Of a stretch of DNA of 64,000 bases, positions 17,821 to 26,237 are shown piece by piece. A program made the translations under genes and the position numbers. The stretch comes from Actinomyces sp. (GTDB lineage: Bacteria; Actinomycetota; Actinomycetes; Actinomycetales; Actinomycetaceae): assembly GCF_030530635.1 (NCBI RefSeq), contig NZ_JAUMUL010000003.1, forward strand, positions 62,001-126,000, in the 5' to 3' direction. A model generated the notes under the pieces. It was not told the DNA's origin. It worked only from the letters and a program-made list of their open reading frames with translations, and ran no database searches. Numbering within the stretch: position 1 is the first letter of the stretch; every line of letters starts with the position of its first letter.

Positions 17821-20019
17821 ATGAGAACCCCTCGACTTCTCAGCCTGGGCGTGGCGCTCCCGCTACTCGCGGCGGGGCTCATGCCCGCGGCAGCGGTAGC
17901 CGATACCGCAGACGAGGCCGCCCCCGTGCAGCTGCTCGAGTTGACTACCTCCGACGGACGGGCGACCGACGTCGCCGAGGCCGGACTGGAGCAGACGGCG
18001 TCGGATGGCACCAGCGGCGGCACAGGCGTAGCCCCGGCGCTCACTCACCGTCTGGCTGCGGTGGCCCGAGCTGCCACTGTGGGCGGTGTGGACCCTGAGG
18101 AGGATGCCCTCCTGCTCACCGAGCCGCTGGAGGTGGACGACTTCCTGGTGGCGGGTTTCACCTGGGCCGGTGCCGATGAACTGCCCGACGGCCTGGAGGT
18201 CTACCTGCGGGTGCGCGAAGGCGGAGTCTGGTCCGACTGGTACCTGAATGAGGCCAATGGGGCCGGACGAGATGACGCCACTGGCGTGGCCGGCACCGAG
18301 GAATTCGTCACCGGCGGTGCCGACGCCGTCCAGGCAGCCGTCATCGGCGATGCGGCCCAGCTGCCTGCCGACCTTCAGCTCGCCCTGATCCCGGGGCGGC
18401 CCGTGGGGGAGGAGGTGCTCGATCCTGCCAAACTCCAGTCTGCGGACGCCGAACCAACGGCGGTGGCCCCGCCCGACGAATCGGAAGAGGGTCTGACCGA
18501 CGGCCTACTGGCCCCAGTCCCCGACGTTGGGACCCAGCCGGAGAACGGTCTGGCCCCGCAGACGGATGGAGAGCAGTCGGGGGCCGGTCAAGCTCCGGAG
18601 ACTGACTCCGAAACGGCCTCCACCGGCGCGGGCGGGGGCATGTCTGTGGGACCGAATCTGTCGGCAGCGCTGGCAGCTACCACCACTGCCGGCGGTCTAC
18701 CGGTGCCCGTGATCACCCGTTCCGAATGGGGGGCGAACTCCGCCTACATGACTTGGACGCCGTCGTACGCGACGGCCAGGCACGTGATCGTCCACCACAC
18801 CGCCGGCACCAACAACTACGCCGCGAGCCAGTCCGCATCGATCGTGAACGGCATCTATTACTACCATGCGGTCACCCTCGGCTGGGGCGACATCGGCTAC
18901 AACTTCCTAGTGGACAAGTACGGTCAGGTCTTCGAGGGCCGCTACGGTTCCACCGGTGCCGCGGCCGGCAAGATGGTGGTGGGCGGTCATGCCTACGGCG
19001 CCAACACCGGCACCATGGGCATCTCGATGATGGGTACCTACACCAGCGTGTCCCCCGCCTCCACCCAACTGACCAACGTCGGCAAGATGGCGGGCTGGTT
19101 CCTTAAGCGGGCAGGGGTCACCAGCGCCACCAGTTCCGCGCCATTCACCTTCAAATCGACCCAGAAGTACAGCGCCGGCCAGACGATCTCCCTGCCCGCC
19201 ATCACCGGGCACCGCGATGTCGGCTACACGACCTGCCCCGGCGACGTCGGCTACTCCAAGCTGGGTGAGATCCGCTCGACCGCGCAGAGCCAGCTCGACG
19301 CAAACAACTCCGGCGCGACCTCTGCAACTCCTACTGTCGCCCGAAGTCACCAGATCTACCTCAACGACTCCTGGTCGGCGAGCGCCAACACGGTCTTCAC
19401 CTATACCACTGCGGCCACTATGGTCCTGGCAGGAGACTGGAACGGTGACGGTGTTGACACCACCGGGGTGCGCAACGGTTCCGCCTACGGTTTCCGCAAC
19501 ACCAACACTTCCGGCGCCAGCTTGCGGACTTTCGGGTATGGACTGGCCACCGATGAGGTCCTGGTGGGTGACTGGGACGGCAACGGCACCGACACTCTGG
19601 CAGTGCGGCGTGGCAATACCTACTACTTGAAGAACTCCATGAACGCGGGTGGTGCGGACAAGGTCATCAGCTACGGTGCCGCCTCCGATGAAGTGGTGGT
19701 AGGAGACTGGAACGGCGACGGCAAGGACACGCTCGCAGTGCGTCGCAGCAATGTGTTCTTCATCAAGAACTCTCTTGCGGGCGGCGAGGCGGACGCAGTG
19801 GTCGGATATGGTCGACCGGGGGACACGGTTCTCTCCGGCGATTGGAACGGCGACGGCAAAGACACACTCGCGGTACGTCGACTGAACACCTACTACGTCA
19901 AGAACACGATCGCCGCCGGCAGTGCAGATGTCACCGTGGCCTATGGGCGGCCCACCGACGTCGCCATCGTGGGCGATTGGAACGGCGACGGCAAGGACAC
20001 GCTGGGCGTCGTGAGATGA
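17821..20019 (+). CDS. Secreted PGRP-type N-acetylmuramoyl-L-alanine amidase with Asp/Gly repeats
   Basis: This 732-residue exported protein should cleave the MurNAc-L-Ala bond of peptidoglycan. A signal peptide (MRTPRLLSLGVALPLLAAGL) is followed by an N-terminal region typical of actinobacterial PGRP proteins and an acidic linker near 200-280. The amidase domain spans about 300-495. Its zinc ligands are visible: His325 (VIVHHTAG), His464 (GHRD) and Cys472 (TTCPGD), with the eight-residue spacing seen in T7 lysozyme. Five 45-residue repeats (GDWNGDGKDTLAVRR type) fill about 520-731 and may bind wall glycan. ATG 17821 is chosen for its Shine-Dalgarno GAAAGGA and signal peptide over an upstream in-frame ATG at 17743. 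The protein ends within a repeat, two residues short of a full unit. Confidence 0.88.
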   Translation: MRTPRLLSLGVALPLLAAGLMPAAAVADTADEAAPVQLLELTTSDGRATDVAEAGLEQTASDGTSGGTGVAPALTHRLAAVARAATVGGVDPEEDALLLTEPLEVDDFLVAGFTWAGADELPDGLEVYLRVREGGVWSDWYLNEANGAGRDDATGVAGTEEFVTGGADAVQAAVIGDAAQLPADLQLALIPGRPVGEEVLDPAKLQSADAEPTAVAPPDESEEGLTDGLLAPVPDVGTQPENGLAPQTDGEQSGAGQAPETDSETASTGAGGGMSVGPNLSAALAATTTAGGLPVPVITRSEWGANSAYMTWTPSYATARHVIVHHTAGTNNYAASQSASIVNGIYYYHAVTLGWGDIGYNFLVDKYGQVFEGRYGSTGAAAGKMVVGGHAYGANTGTMGISMMGTYTSVSPASTQLTNVGKMAGWFLKRAGVTSATSSAPFTFKSTQKYSAGQTISLPAITGHRDVGYTTCPGDVGYSKLGEIRSTAQSQLDANNSGATSATPTVARSHQIYLNDSWSASANTVFTYTTAATMVLAGDWNGDGVDTTGVRNGSAYGFRNTNTSGASLRTFGYGLATDEVLVGDWDGNGTDTLAVRRGNTYYLKNSMNAGGADKVISYGAASDEVVVGDWNGDGKDTLAVRRSNVFFIKNSLAGGEADAVVGYGRPGDTVLSGDWNGDGKDTLAVRRLNTYYVKNTIAAGSADVTVAYGRPTDVAIVGDWNGDGKDTLGVVR

Positions 20020-20063
20020 GTATCGTGCGCCGTGGAGCGTCGTGTCGGACGATGATGGCGTAG

Positions 20064-20103
20064 CCTGCTGCTTCCAGACGGTGCGCCGTCTGGAAGCAGC
20101 AGG
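20064..20103. terminator. Terminator-like hairpin, perfect 18-bp stem
   Basis: Arms 20064-20081 and 20086-20103 pair perfectly over 18 bp around a TGCG tetraloop. It sits 45 bases after the amidase stop and ends 25 bases before the next start. It probably terminates the amidase transcript. There is no U-tract, and a TAGCCT -10-like hexamer overlaps its left edge (20061-20066). Confidence 0.75.
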
Positions 20104-20127
20104 TCTTGCAAGAGGTGGGGAGTGCCT

Positions 20128-23100
20128 GTGAAACGCGCGAGTGTCGGCGTCGGTCGGTTTCCTCGGATCAGTTCCGTGCTGTTCGGCAGTCCCGATCACG
20201 TCGTGGCGCTAATCGGCTGGCTCGCCTTCTTCACGGTGCTGGCGGTGACCGTGGCACCCGGCCTGCTGCCGGACAGGGTCTTCCTGTCCACCGAGTCCCT
20301 CGGCTTGTTCGCTCCGTGGAGTCAGTACTACTGGGACATTACTCGTGGCAACATGATGACATGGGACACCGTTGACAGCGCGGCTCCCATGGACATGTTC
20401 ATCGCTCAGCACGCATGGCGGGGGCAAGGTCTGGCGCTGTGGGATCCATACGGCAACGGCGGCGCTCCCCTGGCCACACTTCCGAACTCGGCCATGTTGT
20501 CCCCCCTGTCACTTCCGTGGTGGATTCTCCCCGCAAGCGCCGCGCCGTCGGTGATAAAGATTCTGGAGGGGCTTACGATCGCCGGCGGCATGCATCTGCT
20601 GCTCAGGCGGCAGTGGGGCCTGTCTCGTGCCACGGTTCCGGTTGCGTCGCTCGGTTACTTCATGAGCGGGTTCATGGTCTCATGGACCAATTGGCCCCAG
20701 ACTCGCGTGGCGGCTTTCGTACCACTGTTCTTCTGGTGCGTGGAGCGCATCGCTACAGGGAACGGCCGGTGGCGGATAATAACTCTGGCGCTGGTCACGG
20801 CATGCATGCTGCTGGGAGGGTTTCCGGCGATAGTCGGATATACCTTTTATGCGGCAGTGCCGTACTTCGTCTTGCGCGTCGTTGCAGCGCGGCGGGGTCT
20901 GCGTCGCGCGGCGATTGATTTCTGTCGCGCCGCAGCGGGGATGCTGCTGGGCGTGGGGCTCTCGGCCGTGCAGCTGCTGCCATTCATTCAGCTTGTCATG
21001 AAGGAGGTGAACTTCGAGGATCGTACTTCCAGTAACGCCGATGCCCTGCCCACTCAGGTTCTTGCCACGGTCGTTGCCCCACATGCGCTGGGAGACCCTG
21101 GTTACGACAGCGAGTACTGGCAGGTGCATCCGGTGGAGGGCTTCTCGTACATCGGGGCTGTGCTTGTAGTCATGGCCCTGATCGGCCTAATCGTGTCTCC
21201 TTCGCGCCTGCCCCGCGGAACGGTTGTGTTCTTCGGAGCGGGCGCCTTGGTTGTTGGTTCGGCGATCTATCATGCCGGCATCACTCATGACCTGCTGCAA
21301 ATGCTCCCACTGGTGTCATCCAGTCCCATTGGGCGCATGCGCGTGCTGCTCGGCATGTTCGGCGCGGTGTTGGCGGCCGCCGGAGTCGAGTGTCTGGTGG
21401 GACGTCGGGAGAAGGATATGCGACCGGCGCGATCCGGCTGCCACGGCCCCGCAATCGGAGCGTTCTGCGTGCGGCTGGGCATGGCCTTGGCCATTGCGAT
21501 TCCGATCGCCGTCGCCACGCGTCAGTCCGTGCTGAGCGCGGAGGACATGGTTACTATTCATAGCACGAAACTCATCGCTCTGCAGATGATCGCTGTGGGG
21601 GCCCTTGCCTTTATTGCGATCTTCTGGAGGGGGCGGGTGGGGCGCGGCCTGGGCCTTGTGACAGCGGTGGTCGTGGTTGTCGCCTCCGCTGCTAGTTCGG
21701 TGTCGGTAGGGCAGGCCTGGTGGCCACTATCGACATCATCGACCCTGTACCCGATTACTCGTGCGCATGCATTTCTTGACGGTGTGCTCGGACAACAAAG
21801 GTATATCGCCTCTAACTTCGCAATGATGCCGGGTACCGCTACGGTATACGAGCAACGTTCGGTGAACGGTCACTCATTCGGGTCCACACGGTGGGCGAGC
21901 CTACTTGAGGCCGCGATTCCAGGCCTGTACCTGTCTGCAACGTATACATCGGCTCCCGGCGGCACGGTTCAGCATGGAATTGGTGCTGCGGTACTCGACC
22001 GCCTGGGGGTTGAGTATGCGGTGACAGGGCTTGAGGAGGCGGTTCCCGGTGACATCGAATACGGCATCGCCGAGTCCTCCTGGGCGGATGGCGCGAAGGG
22101 ATCAATGACGAGTAGCAGCATCAATGGTCCGGCACGGGGGGCGCTTCTGCGGATACGGGGCGATGTCCCTGAGGGCTCGGTATTACAGGTGACAGCCGTC
22201 GACGACGATACGGGTGAAGTACTCGAGCGGACGAGTATTCCCGGGGAGTACTTGGTCTACCAGGCCGGCCTTGTGCCACTGGCGCTCGAGGGACTCGCCT
22301 CGGACCAGTCATGGCACACGGAGGTTGTCGTGGAGTCGGCAGACCCTCTGGAACTCGGTGTTGATGAGAGCGGGATGGTGGTGCTCGACGTGATGCGGGC
22401 AGCCGACGACGGTCTGACCCTGGTATATGCCGATGAGGTGCTCATTTACCGCAGGGACACCGCCCTGGGCAGAATCCGCTGGGCCTCGGCGGCGACGGTG
22501 ATCGAATCAGAGGAGGAGCGCATCGCCGCATTGGACTCCGGCGAGGTTCCGGACAATACTGTTGTATTGGAGGACTTTGCGGATGCCTCGCCGGTCGATT
22601 CGGGGAGTACTGCGGCCGTGACTAGTGAGGATCTGGACGCCAATACAATCCGGATCAACGTGGATGCCTCCGGTGCCGGATGGGTGGTGGTGGCAGACCC
22701 TCTCCAGATGGGCGGCTGGTCGGCGACCGTCGATGGCGAACCCGCGCAACTAGTAGCCGCTGAGCAGGCCGGCGGCGCTGTGCGGATCGACTCCGGTCGG
22801 CACACCATAGTGCTGCGCTACTGCCCATCGACGTTCAAGGCCGGAACTGCCATCTCGATGTTCAGTCTCTTAGGGATCATGATCGCGGTGGTCCGGCCCG
22901 CCTTCAGCCGCAGGTTTCGATCCTCCAGACTGAACGTTGAGAGTTTGTCAGATCCGGACTCGCCGGGCGGCGAAGATGCCGACACCGCCCATGGCGAGAT
23001 CAGCGACGGTCAGTACCGCACGGGAGAGCAGCACCACGGCAACCGCACCGCCGGTGCTGAGCGATCCCGCGAGGACGAGGCCGAGCACTCCCTCTCGCAC

Positions 23101-23220
23101 TCCGGCGCCCGCGGGGACAAAGACGATCAGGAAGCCCACGGTCCAGGCCATGGCGTATCCGCCGATGCACAGCGCCAACGTCCCCGCGGAAGCGGTCATC
23201 CCGGTGCCGATCGCCAGTAG
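20128..23220 (+). CDS. YfhO-like multi-pass membrane glycosyltransferase, 3' end apparently extended
   Basis: The protein resembles YfhO (Pfam PF09586), GT-C-like enzymes that move sugars from polyprenyl phosphate to surface polymers. It has about 12 helices in residues 25-520, with LSTESLGLFAPWSQYYWD and WDPYGNGGAPLATLPNSAML in the first outside loop. A large beta-rich domain follows, ending in the typical PLQMGGWSATVDGEPAQL and a last helix (SMFSLLGIMIAVVRPAF) near 915-930. GTG 20128 gives good spacing to GAGGTGGGG; GTG 20122 is too close. After about 22930 the frame runs 273 bases antisense into the flippase gene with Asp/His-rich nonsense. TGA codons at 22931 and 22938 in the other frames suggest a late frameshift and a true end there. 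Confidence 0.8.
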   Translation: MKRASVGVGRFPRISSVLFGSPDHVVALIGWLAFFTVLAVTVAPGLLPDRVFLSTESLGLFAPWSQYYWDITRGNMMTWDTVDSAAPMDMFIAQHAWRGQGLALWDPYGNGGAPLATLPNSAMLSPLSLPWWILPASAAPSVIKILEGLTIAGGMHLLLRRQWGLSRATVPVASLGYFMSGFMVSWTNWPQTRVAAFVPLFFWCVERIATGNGRWRIITLALVTACMLLGGFPAIVGYTFYAAVPYFVLRVVAARRGLRRAAIDFCRAAAGMLLGVGLSAVQLLPFIQLVMKEVNFEDRTSSNADALPTQVLATVVAPHALGDPGYDSEYWQVHPVEGFSYIGAVLVVMALIGLIVSPSRLPRGTVVFFGAGALVVGSAIYHAGITHDLLQMLPLVSSSPIGRMRVLLGMFGAVLAAAGVECLVGRREKDMRPARSGCHGPAIGAFCVRLGMALAIAIPIAVATRQSVLSAEDMVTIHSTKLIALQMIAVGALAFIAIFWRGRVGRGLGLVTAVVVVVASAASSVSVGQAWWPLSTSSTLYPITRAHAFLDGVLGQQRYIASNFAMMPGTATVYEQRSVNGHSFGSTRWASLLEAAIPGLYLSATYTSAPGGTVQHGIGAAVLDRLGVEYAVTGLEEAVPGDIEYGIAESSWADGAKGSMTSSSINGPARGALLRIRGDVPEGSVLQVTAVDDDTGEVLERTSIPGEYLVYQAGLVPLALEGLASDQSWHTEVVVESADPLELGVDESGMVVLDVMRAADDGLTLVYADEVLIYRRDTALGRIRWASAATVIESEEERIAALDSGEVPDNTVVLEDFADASPVDSGSTAAVTSEDLDANTIRINVDASGAGWVVVADPLQMGGWSATVDGEPAQLVAAEQAGGAVRIDSGRHTIVLRYCPSTFKAGTAISMFSLLGIMIAVVRPAFSRRFRSSRLNVESLSDPDSPGGEDADTAHGEISDGQYRTGEQHHGNRTAGAERSREDEAEHSLSHSGARGDKDDQEAHGPGHGVSADAQRQRPRGSGHPGADRQ

Positions 23221-23880
23221 CCACACCTGAAGCCCGGCAACCGTCCAGGCCACAAGCGTCCACGCCGTGCACGCACCGATCCCGGACCAGCTGACCGGAT
23301 GCTCCAAAGCAGGCCGACCGGTCAGCCGGAAGATCAGCGCCAGCAGCCGGTTGAGGACGGGCGGGAGCAATAGGATGATGAAGACCGGCAGCGTCCAGGT
23401 CACCCAGCCGTAGCTGTTGCGCAGCTGCTCGGAGGCGAAGGGCATAACCGCCACCGCCAGCGCCGCACCGGTGACAATGGAGACTATGACGGTCACTACC
23501 ATCACGGACAACGACCGGCGCCGGGGGATGTCATGGTCGGCGCCCAGCTCGGCGGCGGCCAGGACATTCCACACTCCGCCGGGCAGGTACTTGCCCAACT
23601 GGGACACGAAGAACACCCGGAAGGCGGCAGTCAGCGGCAAGATGGTGCCCATATCGGCCAGTAGAACCCGCCAGGCGAGCATGGTCATCAGCACATAGAT
23701 GAAACCGGCGAGCAGAGAACCAAGCAACAGCAGTGGGCTCATACCAGCCATGGCCACGACGATGTCATCCCACTGGGAGAGGACCGCGTACACGGCGAGC
23801 ACGACCACCAGCGCGAGAAAGCCGAGACGGACCGGCGTTGAGCGCAGTGCCCCCATAACCCCTCTGATGAGTGCGTTCAC
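22948..23880 (-). CDS. Flippase-like membrane protein (LPG synthase TM / UPF0104 family)
   Basis: This 310-residue protein has eight or so helices and the family's hallmark segments: LAWRVLLADMGTILPLTAAFRVFFVSQLGKYLPGGVWN near residues 65-105 and FVPAGAGVREGVLGLVLAG near 250. It belongs with the AglD/MprF-like LPG_synthase_TM proteins, which often accompany polyprenyl-phosphate glycosyltransferases and may flip lipid-linked sugars. The GTG start overlaps the stop of the upstream GT4 (GTGA), so it is the last gene of a three-gene minus-strand operon. Its final 273 bases overlap the extended YfhO frame on the other strand. Confidence 0.85.
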   Translation of the reverse strand: MNALIRGVMGALRSTPVRLGFLALVVVLAVYAVLSQWDDIVVAMAGMSPLLLLGSLLAGFIYVLMTMLAWRVLLADMGTILPLTAAFRVFFVSQLGKYLPGGVWNVLAAAELGADHDIPRRRSLSVMVVTVIVSIVTGAALAVAVMPFASEQLRNSYGWVTWTLPVFIILLLPPVLNRLLALIFRLTGRPALEHPVSWSGIGACTAWTLVAWTVAGLQVWLLAIGTGMTASAGTLALCIGGYAMAWTVGFLIVFVPAGAGVREGVLGLVLAGSLSTGGAVAVVLLSRAVLTVADLAMGGVGIFAARRVRI

Positions 23881-25040
23881 CTGGCCGTCTCCCCGGCGTC
23901 CATACGCTCCAGGAAGGACGCCAGCGGCCTCACAACCTGTTCAGGAACGAATCGCGCCGCCGCCGTTGCTGCGCGCTGACGTGCGTCGCGCAGTGCCGCC
24001 GGCTCGGTCGCCAAATGCTCCAGGGCGTCCGCGAGCGAGCGGGGATCGCCCGGTGGAACCATGATCGCCCCGTCGTCGAGCAGGCGTCGCTGCGGCACCG
24101 TATCAGAGGTGACGACGGCGCACCCGGCCGCCAACCCCTGGTAGACCTTGTTCGGGACAACGTCGAGGGCCTTGTCGGTGGTGCCTATGATGCCGAGGCA
24201 GACGTCATGCTCGGCCACCACGCGCGGCAGCTCGGTCGCCTCCACCCAATCGCTCCACTGGACCATTCGCTCCGCCGGGGAACCTGCCAGGATCTGCTCG
24301 CACTCGGCGCGATCCTGCCCTGAGCCGATCAGCAGCGCCCGTACCGCGGTACCGCGCTCACCGAGCAGGCGCAGCGCACGGGCGATGTCCGGCGCTCCTT
24401 GAAGCGGGGTGAACAGGCCGAAGAACACCACTGTGAGAGGACGATCCGCCGTCCTCACGCCGTCGTCGTCGACACGTAAGGCAGCGGCGTCCCTGCCGGC
24501 CGCATGCCAGGAGGCGGGAGCTCCGACCGGGACAACCACACCACGGTTGGTAATGGACTGGTCGAGCTTGGCGGCGTGCTCGACGGTATCCAGTACCACG
24601 ACGTCGGCGCTGTGCGTGGCCAGGCGGTCCAGGACAGACAGGAGCTTCGCCTTAGCCCCGTCCTCGCCGCGGTCACGGGCCGTACCGGAAGCGAAGATCA
24701 GGTGATCCAGGATGATCGTCGTGCGGGGAAAGAGCAGGCGGGCGAGCAACACGTCGAAATGACCCATGTAACCCACGAGCACGGCATCTGGCCGGTGAGC
24801 GCCGCGGTAACGCCGACTGCCGGCGGCCAGCCGCAACCAACGCGAGGTCAGACGCCCGACGAGCACCGGCAGGCGCCAGGGCTGCTTGAGGATGGCCACC
24901 CGGTCGGCGGTGCTCAACCCCAGCGGCTCATCCAACTCCCGGACCTGGTTGCCCGCCGTGCGGCGCAGTCCCTCCAAAAGCACCGCCACGCGCGGATGCG
25001 AGGCGACATCGTAGGTGCCGAAGCCCAAGACCCTTCGCAT
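23877..25040 (-). CDS. GT4-type glycosyltransferase
   Basis: The protein has 387 residues from the chosen start. It opens MRRVLGFGTYDVASHPRVAV. The C-terminal domain begins at VVFFGLFTPLQGAPDIARAL near residue 200, and KVYQGLAAGCAVVTSDT near 295 is the donor-binding segment, with Gln in place of the usual Glu. ATG 25040 is preceded by GGGAGGA at suitable spacing and lies four bases after the GT2 stop, so it is cotranscribed. An upstream open frame through the GT2 gene is not used. The substrate is unknown; the flippase downstream suggests a lipid-linked product. Confidence 0.82.
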   Translation of the reverse strand: MRRVLGFGTYDVASHPRVAVLLEGLRRTAGNQVRELDEPLGLSTADRVAILKQPWRLPVLVGRLTSRWLRLAAGSRRYRGAHRPDAVLVGYMGHFDVLLARLLFPRTTIILDHLIFASGTARDRGEDGAKAKLLSVLDRLATHSADVVVLDTVEHAAKLDQSITNRGVVVPVGAPASWHAAGRDAAALRVDDDGVRTADRPLTVVFFGLFTPLQGAPDIARALRLLGERGTAVRALLIGSGQDRAECEQILAGSPAERMVQWSDWVEATELPRVVAEHDVCLGIIGTTDKALDVVPNKVYQGLAAGCAVVTSDTVPQRRLLDDGAIMVPPGDPRSLADALEHLATEPAALRDARQRAATAAARFVPEQVVRPLASFLERMDAGETAR

Positions 25041-25044
25041 CGAT

Positions 25045-26073
25045 TCAGTCCTCCCGGTAGGAGGACGCATCGGTCGACGCTGCCGGACCAGAGATGACAG
25101 CGGCCCGAATCCCGCGAATCCGCGTGTCATCCACACGCCCGTACTCAATACTCTTCACCCGCTCCAGCGTCTCCTCGATTAGCACCCGGTTGGTGCGCTG
25201 CAGGTCGGCAATCACCAGCAGGGCCACGCACAGCAGGGCCGCCACCAGCATGGTAGTGCCGAAGACCAGGGACTGGATGTGACCGCCGGCGGTGCCCATG
25301 AGCCAGAGCACGAAGAAGCGAATGAAGGGGACGGCTCCGATGATCGCGAAGAAGGCCGCCAACCAGCCCAGCACCACGTGCGGCTTGAACATCAGGTAGG
25401 AGCGAGTGATCGCTCCACCGGACTTGGCCATGTGCTGGAAAATGTTGTTGAACAGGCGCGATTCGCGGGTCTTGGGGTTGGTGGTGATCGGGACCGAGGC
25501 GATGCGCAGCCGCTTGTTGCCGGCCTGGATGATGGTCTCCATGCAGTAGGAGAACTGGGTGATCACGTTGAGTTTGAGCAGGGCGTTCTTGGAGTAGGCG
25601 CGGAAGCCGGAGGCGGCGTCGGGCAGGCGGGTGCCGGCGGCGTAGTTGACCACCTGTGAGCCGAAGTGCTGCATGCGCTTCTTGAACCAGGAGAAGTGGG
25701 CGATCTTGGCGGTCTGACGGTCGGCGATGGCGATGTCTGCCTCGCCGCGCACCACCGGAGCCACCAGATTGCCGATGTACTCCTGCTTGTATTGGTTGTC
25801 GCCGTCGGTATTGACCACGATGTCGGCGCCGTGCGCTAGGGCGTAGTCGACGCCGTCCCGGAAGGAGCGGGCCAAGCCCATGTTGCGGGCATGGCGCACG
25901 AAGTGCTTCACCCCGTGCTCGCGAGCCACCTCCAGGGTGCGGTCGGTGGAGCCGTCGTCGATCACCAGGATCTCGATCTCGTCGACGCCCTCGATCTGGC
26001 GGGGAATCGTGTCTAGGACCATGCCTAGCGTCCGCTCCTCGTTGAGGCAGGGGACTTGGATGAAGAGCTTCAT
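25045..26073 (-). CDS. Polyprenyl-phosphate glycosyltransferase (GtrB/CsbB/DPM1-like GT2)
   Basis: This 342-residue enzyme would transfer a sugar from a nucleotide donor to undecaprenyl phosphate on the inner membrane face. The GT-A domain has VPCLNEERTLGMVLDTIP at the start, VIDDGSTDRT near residue 38 and the metal site NTDGDNQY near 90. Two hydrophobic helices near 240-300 (VLGWLAAFFAIIGAVPFIRF and a following one) anchor it, as in GtrB and CsbB. A short charged tail follows. It heads a minus-strand operon with a GT4 and a flippase-like protein, converging on a YfhO-like partner. Such GT2/YfhO pairs form three-component glycosylation systems in Firmicutes. The sugar is unknown. Confidence 0.87.
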   Translation of the reverse strand: MKLFIQVPCLNEERTLGMVLDTIPRQIEGVDEIEILVIDDGSTDRTLEVAREHGVKHFVRHARNMGLARSFRDGVDYALAHGADIVVNTDGDNQYKQEYIGNLVAPVVRGEADIAIADRQTAKIAHFSWFKKRMQHFGSQVVNYAAGTRLPDAASGFRAYSKNALLKLNVITQFSYCMETIIQAGNKRLRIASVPITTNPKTRESRLFNNIFQHMAKSGGAITRSYLMFKPHVVLGWLAAFFAIIGAVPFIRFFVLWLMGTAGGHIQSLVFGTTMLVAALLCVALLVIADLQRTNRVLIEETLERVKSIEYGRVDDTRIRGIRAAVISGPAASTDASSYRED

Positions 26074-26209
26074 AGTCGTGGTCGGATTCCTTCAAAGCCG
26101 CACCCAGGGGGCATCGGGCGCTCTGGGGAGGCGGACAAGCGTGATGGATGAGTAGTCGCAATGCTATCGGAGTGCCGAGCCTCAGAACGCCTTGGTCGCA
26201 TGTCCGCCG
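26074..26209 (-). promoter_or_regulatory. Leader and putative promoter of the GT2 operon, truncated by the insertion sequence
   Basis: On the minus strand TAGCAT (plus 26162-26167) is a -10 candidate that would give a leader of about 80 bases. GAAGGA lies some 14 bases before the ATG, rather far for a Shine-Dalgarno. The insertion sequence begins 137 bases upstream of the ATG, so any more distant regulatory sequence is now beyond 27526. Confidence 0.35.
26202..26209 (+). repeat. Left target-site duplication of the insertion sequence
   Basis: GTCCGCCG here is repeated exactly at 27527-27534, directly outside the two ends of the element. Eight bases is the duplication length known for ISAs1-family elements. 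The match extends one further G, which can be counted with the element. Confidence 0.88.
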
Positions 26210-26210
26210 G

Positions 26211-26229
26211 CAGGGGGTCGGCAAAGTTG
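26211..26229 (+). repeat. Left terminal inverted repeat of the ISAs1 element
   Basis: CAGGGGGTCGGCAAAGTTG matches the reverse complement of 27507-27525 without mismatch. Confidence 0.93.
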
Positions 26230-26237
26230 GTGTGTGG

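Noticed and set aside
18907..20199. A 430-codon minus-strand frame opposite the amidase
   Set aside because: Its regularity only reflects the tandem repeats on the coding strand.
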